A stretch of 64,000 bases of DNA from Muscardinus avellanarius (taxonomy: Eukaryota; Chordata; Mammalia; Rodentia; Gliridae), in contig OY726571.1 of assembly GCA_963383645.1 (NCBI GenBank), forward strand, positions 83,505,388 to 83,569,387, read 5' to 3'. Each line of letters opens with the position of its first letter. Within the stretch, counting starts at the first letter, position 1. Below the pieces are notes generated by a model. It worked only from the letters and a program-made list of their open reading frames with translations. It did not search any database and was not told the DNA's origin. Below are positions 32,029 to 42,364 of the stretch, one piece after another. The position numbers and the translations under genes are program-made.

Positions 32029-33325
32029 CAACAACAAAACAAAATAATAATAACAAAACACCCTTACATGTACTGATAAAATAGAGTTGAAGATCCCCAG
32101 GGCACAGATAATTCAAGGACAGCAGGTGATGGTCAGGACACCATGGAGATGGGTAGATGCATTACAAGACAGAAACACATGCAAAGGCTTGGGGATAGGA
32201 AAACAAACCCTGGACAGTGCAATTAGACATTGCTATGGAGAGAGAAGAGCAAGTGGATGTGGCTAAGGAATATGGAGACTGGATTATGTAAAATACAGAA
32301 AGCAAGGTGGATTTAGAGCTTCTTATCCCAAGTGCAACGATTCCATTTACTCTAATGTGTCTCATGCAAGGTTTTAGGTGCTGAAGTTGTAGTGGTTAAA
32401 AAAAATAAAATAAAAGCGCCAATGCCCTCAATATTAAGACAGACAGTGCAAATAAATTTACATTAAAATGTTTACTCTGCCTGTCAGGTGAAGAAGGAAT
32501 TGCAGATGGTCCCAGTGGGAGCTTCAGCACCGTAGGAGCTCTCCCAGGAAATGACAGGAGATGACCGTGGCTTCAACCAGGCCTGGAGGAGGTGGACAGA
32601 GACGTGGTTCTGAGACCAACTTGGAAGCAACACTTAGCGGTTGGTAAGTGGTGGTGGGGTGAGCGAAAATGAACGATTCGGGTTTTCTCCTACAGAGTGA
32701 ACAGCAAGTCACCATGGAGACGGGCAGGGTCAGAGGACAGTCGTGGGCATGTCGTCTTCCAGGAGGAACCGTCACGCCGGCAGCCGAGGCCTGGATCTGA
32801 AGCTCAGAAGTGAGGTTGAGGACAGGAGTAGATTTGGTTGTGCGCAGCACAGAGTGGGCAAGATGGCCTGCACGAGGTAGGCAAGGATGTGGAGCGGGAG
32901 GGTATACAACAGCCAGAGCCGTCCCACACGCGGGGCCAGCCCCGGATGTGGAGAGCGGACGCCAGAGGAAGTGAACACCCGATGGGCAAACACCGGGAGA
33001 GGGAGGGCCGCCGGTGAAGAGCACAGCTTGTACAGAGGTGAGGATTGCGACTGTCCTTGTGAAACCCAAAGCTCACTAGAGACCTCACAAGGGTGATATG
33101 TATGGTGAGGACAGAAGCTGTAGTGGCTCATGGAACAACTTTGGCTGCAAGACTGGCAATAGGGGACTTTTAAAAAATTTTTTACTAACTAATCTAGAGG
33201 AATATTTTACATATACTCATGATTCTTAGTATAAAATGCAATAAATTTGGCAAGTACAAATATCGATGAAATCAGCACCCCAAGTGATATATAGAACGAT
33301 TCTATCACCCCAAGCATCTGCTGGA

Positions 33326-33370
<45 letters not shown>

Positions 33371-33380
33371 CACACACGCC
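32029..33380. other. Intergenic, no gene recognised
   Basis: Several ORFs of up to 181 codons on the minus strand (32524-33131) overlap in different frames and match nothing I know. A (GT)18 run lies at 33331-33366. Confidence 0.4.
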
Positions 33381-33383
33381 CAT

Positions 33384-33735
33384 GCACTAAAATGGAACCC
33401 AGGACCTCGTGAATTCTAGGTAAGTGTTCTACTACTGAGCTAGTAGATAGACCCCTAGCCCTGATTTTACTTTTTAAAATGTCACTATATACCAAGTGTA
33501 GTGGTACACACTTGTAATCCCGTACTTAGGGGGTTAAGATAAGAAGATCTCTATTTTGTGGCCAGCCTCAGGAAGCCACTTAGTGAGATAGCCACCCTGC
33601 AATTTAGCATGGCCTTGTTTTAAAATGAGTGAATGAATGAATGAATGAATAAATAAATAAATAAATATACGGCTGGGGGTGTAGCTCAGAGGTAGAATGC
33701 CTCTGGGTTCAATTCCCAGTACTATACACACAGAC
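33384..33735. mobile_element. ID-like monomer (-) followed by A-type MEN SINE (+)
   Basis: 33384-33462 is an antisense ID arm ('tgttctactactgagctagt'). 33491-33728 is a sense dimer whose linker became (TGAA)n/(TAAA)n (33630-33667). Confidence 0.75.
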
Positions 33736-33867
33736 ACAAAAGAAAAAAAACCATTTACTATAGGTTACTTTGTTTTAGCATTTTATATAATGTGTTATTT
33801 TTGTCTTTCCTGAAACATATTTTAAAGATTTTTATATGTTATTTTTATGTATCAGTTCAGATCATTG

Positions 33868-34273
33868 TAATTTTTTTTTTTTTTTTTGTGGTACTGGGGT
33901 TCCTGGAAGCCCTTCTACCTCCGGGCTACACTCCCAGACCTATTTTATATTTTATTTGGAAACAGGGTCTCTTAAGCCAGCGTGGCTGGCTTCGAACCTG
34001 CGCAATCCTCCTGTCTCCGCCTCCCAAGTGTGAAGATTACAAGCATGTGCCACCATGCCCGGCCTTGCAATTTTATTTTTTGCAGTACTGGAGATGGGTA
34101 TTCTATCTCCAAGCTACACCCCCAAGCCTATTTTTTATTCTTTTATTTTGAAACAGGGTCCCCCTGAGTTGCAAAGGGCCTCACTAAGTAGCTGAGGATG
34201 TCCACAAACTGAGATCCTCCTGTCTCAGCCTCCCAAATGCTGGGATTACAAGTGTGCGCCACCACGCCCGGCT
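33868..34273 (-). mobile_element. B-type SINE next to A-type SINE
   Basis: The B-type copy spans about 33868-34064 (T16 then 'gtggtactggggttcctgga'). The A-type copy spans 34078-34273 and ends 'gcgccaccacgcccggctta'. The B copy is flanked by the similar words TTGTAATTTT and TTGCAATTTT. Confidence 0.85.
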
Positions 34274-34309
34274 TAGTTCATTGCTTTTTAGTGCCAAGAT
34301 ATATTCTAT

Positions 34310-34650
34310 TGTATCCTAACCCATTTGGGCTGCCATTAAAAAATACCACAAACCTGGTGACTAAACAATAGAAACTTATGGCTTGCAACGCAGATCTGTT
34401 CCCCCCCGAAGTCCAAGATGGAGGTGTGGGCAGAGTTGGTGTCTGGCAAGGGCCCACTCCTGGTTCATGGCTGGCACCACCTAGCTGTGTCCTCACATGG
34501 TAAAGGAGGTCTCCTGTATAAGGCAGACACAAATTCCATTTCCAAGAGCTCTGATTTTGAGTCCTAGTCACCTCCCAGAATGCAGAAAGCAACGATCTCT
34601 GGGACTGAAGTGCTGGGCTTGGCATTCATGTGTCTACAGGTCATAAGAAT
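34310..34650 (-). mobile_element. MaLR-type LTR fragment
   Basis: Antisense text: 'gggctgccattaaaaaatac', 'gggcccactcctggttcatg', 'tgtgtcctcacatggtaaag'. Confidence 0.7.
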
Positions 34651-35034
34651 TCTAATCTTGGTTTTTTTTTTTTTGGCCCTAGCTTGCTCTTTTATTCCTT
34701 AGATGTTAAGCAACATGTGCTCTAGATATGACCAATTCTGCTTCCAGTTAAGCAGGAAACCATTGTCTTCCTGAACAGTTCAACCACAGTGTTGTTATAA
34801 CGATGAATCCAACCCTTGCCTTGGCAAGGCCTCTTTGCTACTTTTTGGGTAGAAATAAAAGTAAATAGAAATCACCATCGACTTGGAAACTACCAGAAAA
34901 GAAATGTTAAATGATTGCTTAATTTATATCGCTAAGAATCATCAATCCAGCCATCAAGTGCAAGAAAAGTAGAAACCCCAAAGAGGAAAGGTGCCCATCT
35001 CCCACCTCAGCTTCCTCCATCCCTGGGAAAACTC
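34651..35034. other. No recognisable feature
   Basis: Unique intergenic sequence. Confidence 0.4.
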
Positions 35035-35350
35035 TGTCGGATGCTTCCTCTCATATGTGAAGACTAGAGAGAAACTGGGACACAGGAGGGACTCTGGACA
35101 GAGGAGGAGAAGCCCTGTCTAGAGTGTGTGGGGGGGGTGAGGGAGGTGGGAGGGGACGGGAGGCTTGACGAGAGAAATACTTCAATGGGCATGATGTACA
35201 CACATGGATTTATCCATGCCAATCACAACGCTGTGCATGGGAAAGGGAGGGAGTGGGGAACAAGTGCTGTGTGCACGTCTGCCTCTATCGCCCTCAACTT
35301 CAACATGATGTATGATTACAATGCGCCAATAATAATAATAACAATATAGT
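35035..35350 (+). mobile_element. LINE-1 3' end fragment
   Basis: Shares the 3' UTR of the other L1 tails in the window ('tatgattacaatgcgccaat' followed by an AAT-rich tail). The 5' part is missing. Confidence 0.75.
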
Positions 35351-35984
35351 GAGAAAAAAAAAAGAAGCCACACAATGTTCAGACTGACAACGAGACTGTG
35401 GCTCCTCCCAGGTGCTGCACACAGGAGCCTTTACAGAAAGTATTTACAGGAAGCACCGTCCATATTATGGAATGGAATGGGAGCGAGGGTTGCTTCGGTT
35501 CTTTGGAAGAGAATCTGCTCTGAACCAGTCATGATGCGGGCATTTTCTAGCTCAGGGCTTTATGAGTGATTATCAAGGATTGCTCACGGGTTATTATTGA
35601 AGGCAGCTCTATCTCTTTGACAACCGAGCCTGTTGCCTGGCAACGATTTCCTTGTTGACTTCATATCTCCTCTTATCATTGTTTGTGTAACTTCAATAAA
35701 TGTCTCCCTATTCTGTTCCCTCCCACACAAAATAAAGTCCCTTTACAGTCCAGAATGACTAGGCAGCAGAACAAAAGTGTTAGATTCACCAGGCATAATT
35801 ATAAGAAGCCGGGTATTTCGTTACTGCATTCTAAACTTCGGTTTGAGTTTAAAGTGTATATGAGACAACATTTCGATTGATTTTAAAAATGTCACCTTCA
35901 AGGCCTGTAGCAGAGAATGGAGTGATCCCAGAATAAAGTACAATGTGAAATTTCAGGATTCAGGTTTGTTGGCTGTGAGTATTT
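35351..35984. other. No recognisable feature
   Basis: Unique sequence left of the homopurine tract. A 64-codon ORF at 35375 has no recognised family. Confidence 0.4.
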
Positions 35985-36698
35985 GGAGAGGAGAGAGAGA
36001 AAGGGAGAGAGGGGGGAGGGAGGGAGAGAGGGAGAGAGGGGAAAGAGAGGAGAAAGGAGGGAGAGAGGAGAGAGGAGAGAGGAGAAGGGGAGGAGAGAGG
36101 AGAGAGAGAAGAGAGGGGAGAGGGGAGAGGGGAGAGAGAGAAGAGGGGAGAGGGGAGAGGGGAGAGGAGAGAGGAGAGAGGGGGGAGAGGGGAGAGGGGA
36201 GAGGGGAGAGGAGAGAGGAGAGGGGAGAGGAGAGGGGAGAGGGGAGAGGGGAGAGGGGAGAGGAGAGAGGGGGGAGAGGGGAGAGGGGAGAGGGGAGAGG
36301 AGAGAGGAGAGGGGAGAGGAGAGGGGAGAGGGGAGAGGGGAGAGGGGAGAGGAGAGGGGAGAGGGGAGAGGGGAGGGGAGAGGGGAGAGGGGAGGGGAGA
36401 GGGGAGAGGGGAGAGGGGAGAGGGGAGAGAGAGGAGAGAGGAGAGAGGAGAGAGGGGGAGGGGAGAGAGAGGAGGGAGGGGGGAGAGGGGAGAGGGGAGA
36501 GGGGAGAGGAGAGAGGAGAGAGGAGAGAGGAGAGAGGAGAGAGGAGAGGGGAGAGGGGAGAGGGGAGAGAGAGGAGAGGGGAGAGGGGAGAGAGAGGAGA
36601 GGGGAGAGGGGAGAGAGAGGAGAGGGGAGAGGGGAGGGGAGAGGGGGGAGAGGGGAGAGAGGAGAGAGGAGAGAGGAGAGAGGAGAGAGGAGAGAGAG
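35985..36698. repeat. 714-bp uninterrupted homopurine (GA-rich) tract
   Basis: Every + strand base from 35985 to 36698 is A or G. It is built from GGGGAGA and GGAGA blocks. A perfect higher-order unit of 89 bp repeats at 36180 and 36269. The long ORFs on both strands (up to 279 codons, Glu/Arg/Gly or Ser/Pro/Leu) exist only because such sequence lacks stop codons. Confidence 0.97.
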
Positions 36699-36992
36699 TA
36701 AAAACCTTTGAAATTTCAAAACAAAGCAGAAAAGAGATGGCTTCTTTTTCTGATGGCAAAGATGCCCAGAGTCTTAAATAGCTGTAATTCAAACCCGAGG
36801 AACACTAAGCATTTACTGAACTTGAAATCAGCTTATCTAAGGCAAGAATAAATATAGTCACCATTCCTAGAGGATTTCAGTTTTCTTGTCCATCCTCCCA
36901 GAGATTCTGCTTAACCTCCAACTGACTATTCCCTGAAATGTCATGGCTAAGCCATATCCAATTACCTTGAACATTTAAGTCCTCATTAAAAT

Positions 36993-37161
36993 AAAAATAC
37001 TTGTTGGGCACAGTGGCACACACCTGCCATTGCAGTACTTGAGAGGCTGAGACAGGAGAATTACAGATTTGAGGCCAGCCTCAGCAACTTAGTGAGACCT
37101 TGTTTCTAGATAAAAAATAAAATAGGGCTCGTGGTAGAATGTCCTTGGGTTCAGTCCCCAG

Positions 37162-37201
<40 letters not shown>
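36993..37201 (+). mobile_element. A-type MEN SINE with (TCTG)n tail
   Basis: The SINE (36993-37162) ends 'gttcagtccccagtg'. A (TCTG)n run (37163-37201) and a TC/CA-rich run follow. Confidence 0.8.
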
Positions 37202-37202
<1 letters not shown>

Positions 37203-37589
37203 TTCTCTCTCTCACACACACACATACACACACAAGCATGCAAAAGTGTTTACTACAGTAAAAATAGCTGCTATTTAAACCATTTACATCTTAGTGAAGA
37301 TCAGTTGTATACATTTAAATATGTGTGATTTCTTTTACATTAATGCACCTTAATAAAGCCACCTCTCTCTTTTAAAAGAGATCTATGTATAGATGCACCT
37401 TTTACATTTTAATTTATTTGGTACTAGAGGTACCTCTGCAGTGACACTCTTCTAGCTGTTTATTGCTTAGTGTCCTCTAATCAGCTCCTTCTAGGATGCC
37501 GTAAGATTCAACTTCTTAAACACGCCAATATGCCGCTCCCAAATCTTCAGTGCCACCACTATCCAGTAACCTGAGGGACATTATAGCTC

Positions 37590-37821
37590 TGAGTGCCAGA
37601 GCCTTTATGTACATTACCTTATTTAATCTCTGCAGTAATCCCTTAATGTAAATGCTATTATTCCCATCTCCATTTTGGTTGTTGGTTTTTTGTTTGTTTG
37701 CGATGCTGGGGATTGAACCCACGCACATGTTCTACCTCTGAGCTGCGCTCCCCGGCCCCCTCATCCCCATTTTCAGCCAGGTTGAAGGACTTGCTCGAGT
37801 TTACACAGCTGCGCCAGGCAA
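37590..37821 (+). mobile_element. MIR SINE interrupted by an ID-type arm
   Basis: MIR-like text ('attaccttatttaatctctg', 'cccatctccattttggttg') resumes after an antisense ID-type insertion (37693-37758) with 'ccccattttcagccaggttg' and 'gagtttacacagctgcgcca'. Confidence 0.6.
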
Positions 37822-38320
37822 GAAAATCCCATGTCTGTCTGCCTGTGTTACCCTTTATCACCTCTGTGCAACGACACCAGCGTGAATTACCCGGCTTCAC
37901 ATTCACAGTGCTGGACACTTAACCTTCCCAGCGGTATCTGCCTCTTACAGCATGCTGATTGTTAAGCCATAAAAAAGTGCCAGTTTGTGGGTCAGAAATG
38001 TTGAAATACAATCCATTACCAATGCTTCAGCCACACATTTACTTATTTATATCATATATAGTTGCACGCATATCCAAATTCTTCTGCATTTTATAATATA
38101 CTCATACACCTGTGCTACAGGGAGCTACCTTGACATGACTACAGTCACCTGGATCATAACTACAGTTCTGCCTGACAGGTGACTCTGGCCCTGAACTCTA
38201 GCAAAGTCATTAAGGGAGTTGGCTGAGCATGTTGTGCTGGCCACTGACAGCTGGGTTGTTGCTTAACTGCTATGGAAATGGTAATCGTTTTTGAGAAAGG
38301 CTAAGTGCATTCCAGTTGGC
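37822..38320. other. No recognisable feature
   Basis: Unique intergenic sequence. Confidence 0.4.
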
Positions 38321-38338
38321 CACAGCCCACCTTTTTCT

Positions 38339-38551
38339 TTTTCTTTTTTTTTTTTTTTTTTTTTTTTGGTGGTACTGGGGTTCCTGGAAGCCCTTCTACC
38401 TCCGGGCTACACTCCCAGACCTCTTTTTACATTTTTATATTTGGAAACAGGGTCTCCTAAGCCAGCGCGCGCGGCTGGCTTCGAACCTACGCGATCCTCC
38501 TGTCTCTGCCTCCCAAGCGCGGGGATTACAAGCGTGCGCCACCACGCCCGG
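38339..38551 (-). mobile_element. B-type MEN SINE with 18-bp target-site duplication
   Basis: A T-rich run, then 'ggtggtactggggttcctgg' to 'gcgccaccacgcccgg'. A perfect duplication CACAGCCCACCTTTTTCT flanks it (38321-38338 and 38552-38569). This is the cleanest recent insertion in the window. Confidence 0.95.
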
Positions 38552-38741
38552 CACAGCCCACCTTTTTCTAGTTCAGCATAACCTCTTCCTCCAGCCTTGG
38601 AGTGCGGGCATCCACCCATCTTGCTGCTGCCAAGACAAACTTCTGCTACAAGGCCCCAGTAAATTGCCTACCTTCCTCCTCCTCCCCTCCTCCTTCTCTT
38701 CCTCCTTTTTTCCTCCTCCTTTTTCTTCTTCTTCTCCTCTA

Positions 38742-38873
38742 TTTGGTACTGGTGATTGAACCTAGAAGAATTCTTTCTCTGAGCCACATCCTTAGCCCCT
38801 TTTATTTCTTATTTTGAAACAGGATTTTGCTAAGCTAATGTGGGTCTCACTAAGCTGTCCTCAAACTGTGATC
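38742..38873 (-). mobile_element. Partial A-type MEN SINE
   Basis: 'ggtactggtgattgaaccta' to 'gtcctcaaactgtgatcc'. The 5' arm is truncated. A T/C-rich tract precedes it. Confidence 0.7.
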
Positions 38874-39029
38874 CACAATTTAACCGAAGCACAAAGCGTC
38901 CCGTGGGAAGTGTTGGGATCCATATCAGCCTGTTGGTCTATTCTAATCAGGAGACTTCTCCTAGGAGGTGGCATTGAACGTGACGGCTACCAGCGAATTT
39001 TATGGGTTTAAAACATCTTTTTTTTTTTT

Positions 39030-39142
39030 TTTTTATGGGGCATTGCTGTCTTGCCCAGGAAGGCCTTGAACTCCCATACTCACACAATCCCCCTGCTCCC
39101 CTGAGTAGCTGGGATCATAGGACTCACCACTACGCCTGGCTC
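39030..39142 (-). mobile_element. B1-like monomer fragment
   Basis: 'gccttgaactcccatactca' and 'gagtagctgggatcatagga', the antisense of a 7SL-derived arm without an ID partner. Confidence 0.6.
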
Positions 39143-39568
39143 CAAAGTATTTAAATTTAAGCCCTCAATCCATGTGGGTATTTAGAGATCTTTAAGTCAG
39201 ATATATTTACTGCCAAGATGTTTTTCTAAGACTCTAGATTGTATAAGATTAGGGACCATGCCTAAATCATAGAACAGTACACTGTGTTCTAGTGATTGCT
39301 TAAGCTTGCATTTTAAGCATGCATCTTAATCCCACATCTGTGTTAATAAATAGCGTCGACTAACTGGGGGGTCACTGGGGAATATGGTATTGACTATGAT
39401 GATAATTATGAAATAGTCTCTCCCTATCTGAGAGGGACACCCTTTCCTCAACTAGGAAAAGCTAGCAGCTAGGACAGTCAGCAGCTTCAATTCTAGAATT
39501 GTGACCTCAGGGATAAATTCTTAAAGTTTTCAAAATTACCCTCAGTACACTTCTGGGAGTTTCCATCT
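39143..39568. other. No recognisable feature
   Basis: Unique intergenic sequence. Confidence 0.4.
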
Positions 39569-40115
39569 GTTATGGTTTGGATATAAAGCATCCCCTGGAA
39601 GAGTTCATGTAGAGAGAATTTAAAAGCACTCAGGGGTAAAATCACTGAATGATGAGAGTTCTAATCTCACCAGTGGACAAAGCCCTTGATGGGATAATAA
39701 TTTGGATTCATCGAGCAGCAACTGAGGCTGCTCAGTTGGAGAAACAACTATATTTCTTCCAGGGGCCTCAACCTCCCCACCCCTCATCACAAGAGATTTC
39801 CTTTTCTTTCATCTGCATTTGGTAACAGCTGATGGTCCAAATCCACATTTAGTTCACAGTATAAAATTCTAGTCGGACATACAGGTCGGGTATGGCTGGA
39901 GGAGATAAATCACGAGGTGTGGCCTTGGTCTCGTCCCTTCCCCTGGCCCACTCTTTTTTTCCCACGAGTATCCTCTGAATTCCACAAATACAATCCAGCC
40001 TAATGTGTACAGAAATGCTGGAAACCTCCACAATTCTGAGCAAATAAATATTTCTTCTACTAAGTTGTGGTCGTCAAGTATTTGGGGTCTCAGCAGTGAA
40101 AATGCTAACTGAAAT
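39569..40115 (+). mobile_element. MaLR-type LTR
   Basis: Begins 'tgttatggtttggatataaa' and ends near 'cagcagtgaaaatgctaact', with AATAAA at 40043-40048. It contains the first copy of a 121-bp duplicated segment (39757-39877). Confidence 0.65.
39757..39877 (+). repeat. 121-bp duplicated segment, copy 1
   Basis: Matches 40323-40443 over 121 aligned positions with 4 mismatches and no gap. It lies inside a MaLR-type LTR. Confidence 0.95.
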
Positions 40116-40322
40116 ATCTGCATTCAAAAAAAAAAAAAGCTCCAAACTCTTTTATGAGTGTCTCAGCAGAGGCTAAGGAAGGGAAGAGAGTGATATATCA
40201 AATCCTCTTTGATCCCAAGCTTCCTAGCCATGCATTGCCTTTTCTTGATTATTGTCATGAATGACTCCTCCTTCCCCAAGTTAGATACTAGTGTCACCCT
40301 TTCACTCCCGCATCTGGCAGAT

Positions 40323-40443
40323 TTCCAGGTGCCTCAACCTCCCCACCCCTCATCACAAGAGATTTCCTTTTCTTTCATCTGCATCTGGTAACAGCTGACG
40401 GTCCAACTCCACATTTAGTTCACAGTATAAAATTCTAGTCGGA
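40323..40443 (+). repeat. 121-bp duplicated segment, copy 2
   Basis: Offset by 566 bp from copy 1. Sequence on each side differs from the flanks of copy 1, so the ends are sharp. Confidence 0.95.
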
Positions 40444-40467
40444 TCGAGTTGCTCTTTTGATTAAAAA

Positions 40468-40652
40468 TAGTGCATGTTTATAATCTCAGTACTTGGGAGG
40501 CCGAGACAAGAGGATCACAGGTTAAAGGACAGCCTCAGCAAGTAGAGAGACTCTCATCAACCACGCAAGACCCTGTTTCACAATAAAAATAAAATAGGGC
40601 TGGAGATGTAGCTCAGAGGTAGAATCCCCTATATTCAATCCCCAGAACTAAA
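40468..40652 (+). mobile_element. A-type MEN SINE
   Basis: 'agtgcatgtttataatctca' to 'tattcaatccccagaact'. Starts immediately after the second duplicated segment. Confidence 0.78.
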
Positions 40653-41190
40653 CCAAACCAAACAAATGAACAAAATTTCCATAGCTTCTGAACCACTATG
40701 GCAGGATTATAAATCCAAGTATTAATCTCTTTCCCTGGTGACAGGTCTGTCTCTTTCTGTCTTCCCACCCACAACACATCCCTGGCCTACGGGGAAACAA
40801 AAACACAAGCTTTTCTCAACTGCTGACTTGATTGCAGTCATTTTTTAACCTCAGCTACAAGATGGAAAGATTTGGAAGCATGTTGAACAAGCTAGTTTTT
40901 CTGATTGCAAACCCTTGATAAGATTGGGGCTGGGGCAAAAGATGAGCCAGTGGGTGGTAGAGGAGGAACTGGTACAACTAAGATAAGAAAAGAGTGAGGC
41001 CCTTGGTGCAGCGGCAGTGGATGGAAGACAGGAAATGACTTGTGTCAAGCTGTCTACAAACTCGTTGCCTTGAACACCCTATCCTGCAAGAGTCTTGGGT
41101 GTAAATAGAGCCCTGAATGGAGACGAGGGGCCTTGTGAGAGATGTCAGGCTTCAGGGGCAGGTCATGCTCATCAATAGAAGCTGATCCTG
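40653..41190. other. No recognisable feature
   Basis: Unique intergenic sequence. Confidence 0.4.
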
Positions 41191-41332
41191 AGTCTCTGAT
41201 ATGGATGGCCACCTTTTGACTGAGTCGGGACATGGACATTCTCAATGGGCCAGACCTCCCGTGGCGCTGACAGCCATGCAGGCTGCCTCTACCCCTTCAT
41301 CTTCCTGCAGGTTGAACAGCTCATGGACTCAT
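41191..41332 (-). repeat. LTR-like repeat, partial copy 3
   Basis: Shares 'cttttgactgagtcgggaca', 'gggccagacctcccgtgg' and 'gacagccatgcaggctgcct' with 42540-42670, and more distantly with 8210-8340. Confidence 0.7.
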
Positions 41333-42364
41333 TTGCAAGATCTCCTCTTTACCCACAGTCTTCTGGTATTTCATTTTGCTTAGGTTATCTACAATTGTTG
41401 GCTATCTTAGGGCCGACTAGATGACGGATCACGAGCTCTGAGCACCTGGGTGGGTGCTGACAGCTGGATGCTGACTCTTGTATGGGCCGTGGTCGGTGTC
41501 TCCAGGTATTTCAGTATTTCCTCCTGCACTGGTTAGAATCCCAGAGAAGACTCCTAATTTCCTACCTACACCTTAAGAGTCTGGCAGCTGATGTCCTGGG
41601 GAGAAGGAAGTGGGTCTGCGTTGGTAGTCAGTATGCAGAAGGTCATTTAACCCCCATCACCACAGGACAAAGATCATTTGCTTTCATCTTTCCAAGATTT
41701 CTCCAGATCCAAGGATGGGCAGTCATGCAGAAACATGATCTATGAGAGATGAACTCGGCACTTAACTGCTTCTCCAACAACCTTCTTCTGAAGGTCCATA
41801 TTTGAGCCTTCTCCTTCCATCCATGGTCCCACAGGCATCTGGTGCTGCCTGATATGGAGGCTTTAGAGGACCCTGTGGGACCAGTTGGCTTGGCTCTCAC
41901 TGGCTTAGAAGAAGATCCGCTGGGTACCATTCCTCTGCTTCCTGCATTTGAATTGTTTTTCTCTTCTTTTCTGCTCTACCCACTTTTGCTGATCACCCTG
42001 TAGTCAAGGTAACCCACACAGTCACCAGCTTTCAGTGGGGTCTTTTGCAACAGTGGGCATTAAAAGTCACTTAACAAGCTGGTGCCTTTAAAACCTTTGG
42101 CACCTTCTAGCCTGTTGGAATCACAGGTGTCACAGCCTCCACACATGCCGATGGAGCCTCTGGCAACGGGAAACTGCTCCTGGGTACACCAGCCTCTCAG
42201 GTTTTGGACAGGTAAGTGGGTGGAGACCATCTCCTTGGAATGGCGCCTGCTTGCTTGCTATTGGGCACTGGTGGGGACTAAGCAGGAGCACTCCAATGTC
42301 AGGCTGCCACGTGACTGCCTGCTCAGTCTCACCTGGATGCTTATCGTAAAGAAACCCAACCCGT
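41333..42364. other. Intergenic, no gene recognised
   Basis: Possibly further LTR-like or internal repeat sequence, given the related copies on both sides. Nothing codes for a protein I know. Confidence 0.35.

Noticed and set aside
32524..33131. Cluster of minus-strand ORFs up to 181 codons
   Set aside because: Three frames overlap and none has a recognisable motif. No support for a coding gene.
35945..36792. Four overlapping ORFs of 242-279 codons on both strands
   Set aside because: They are produced by the homopurine tract, which cannot contain stop codons in these frames. Their composition is only Glu/Arg/Gly or Ser/Pro/Leu, with no domain or expression signal.
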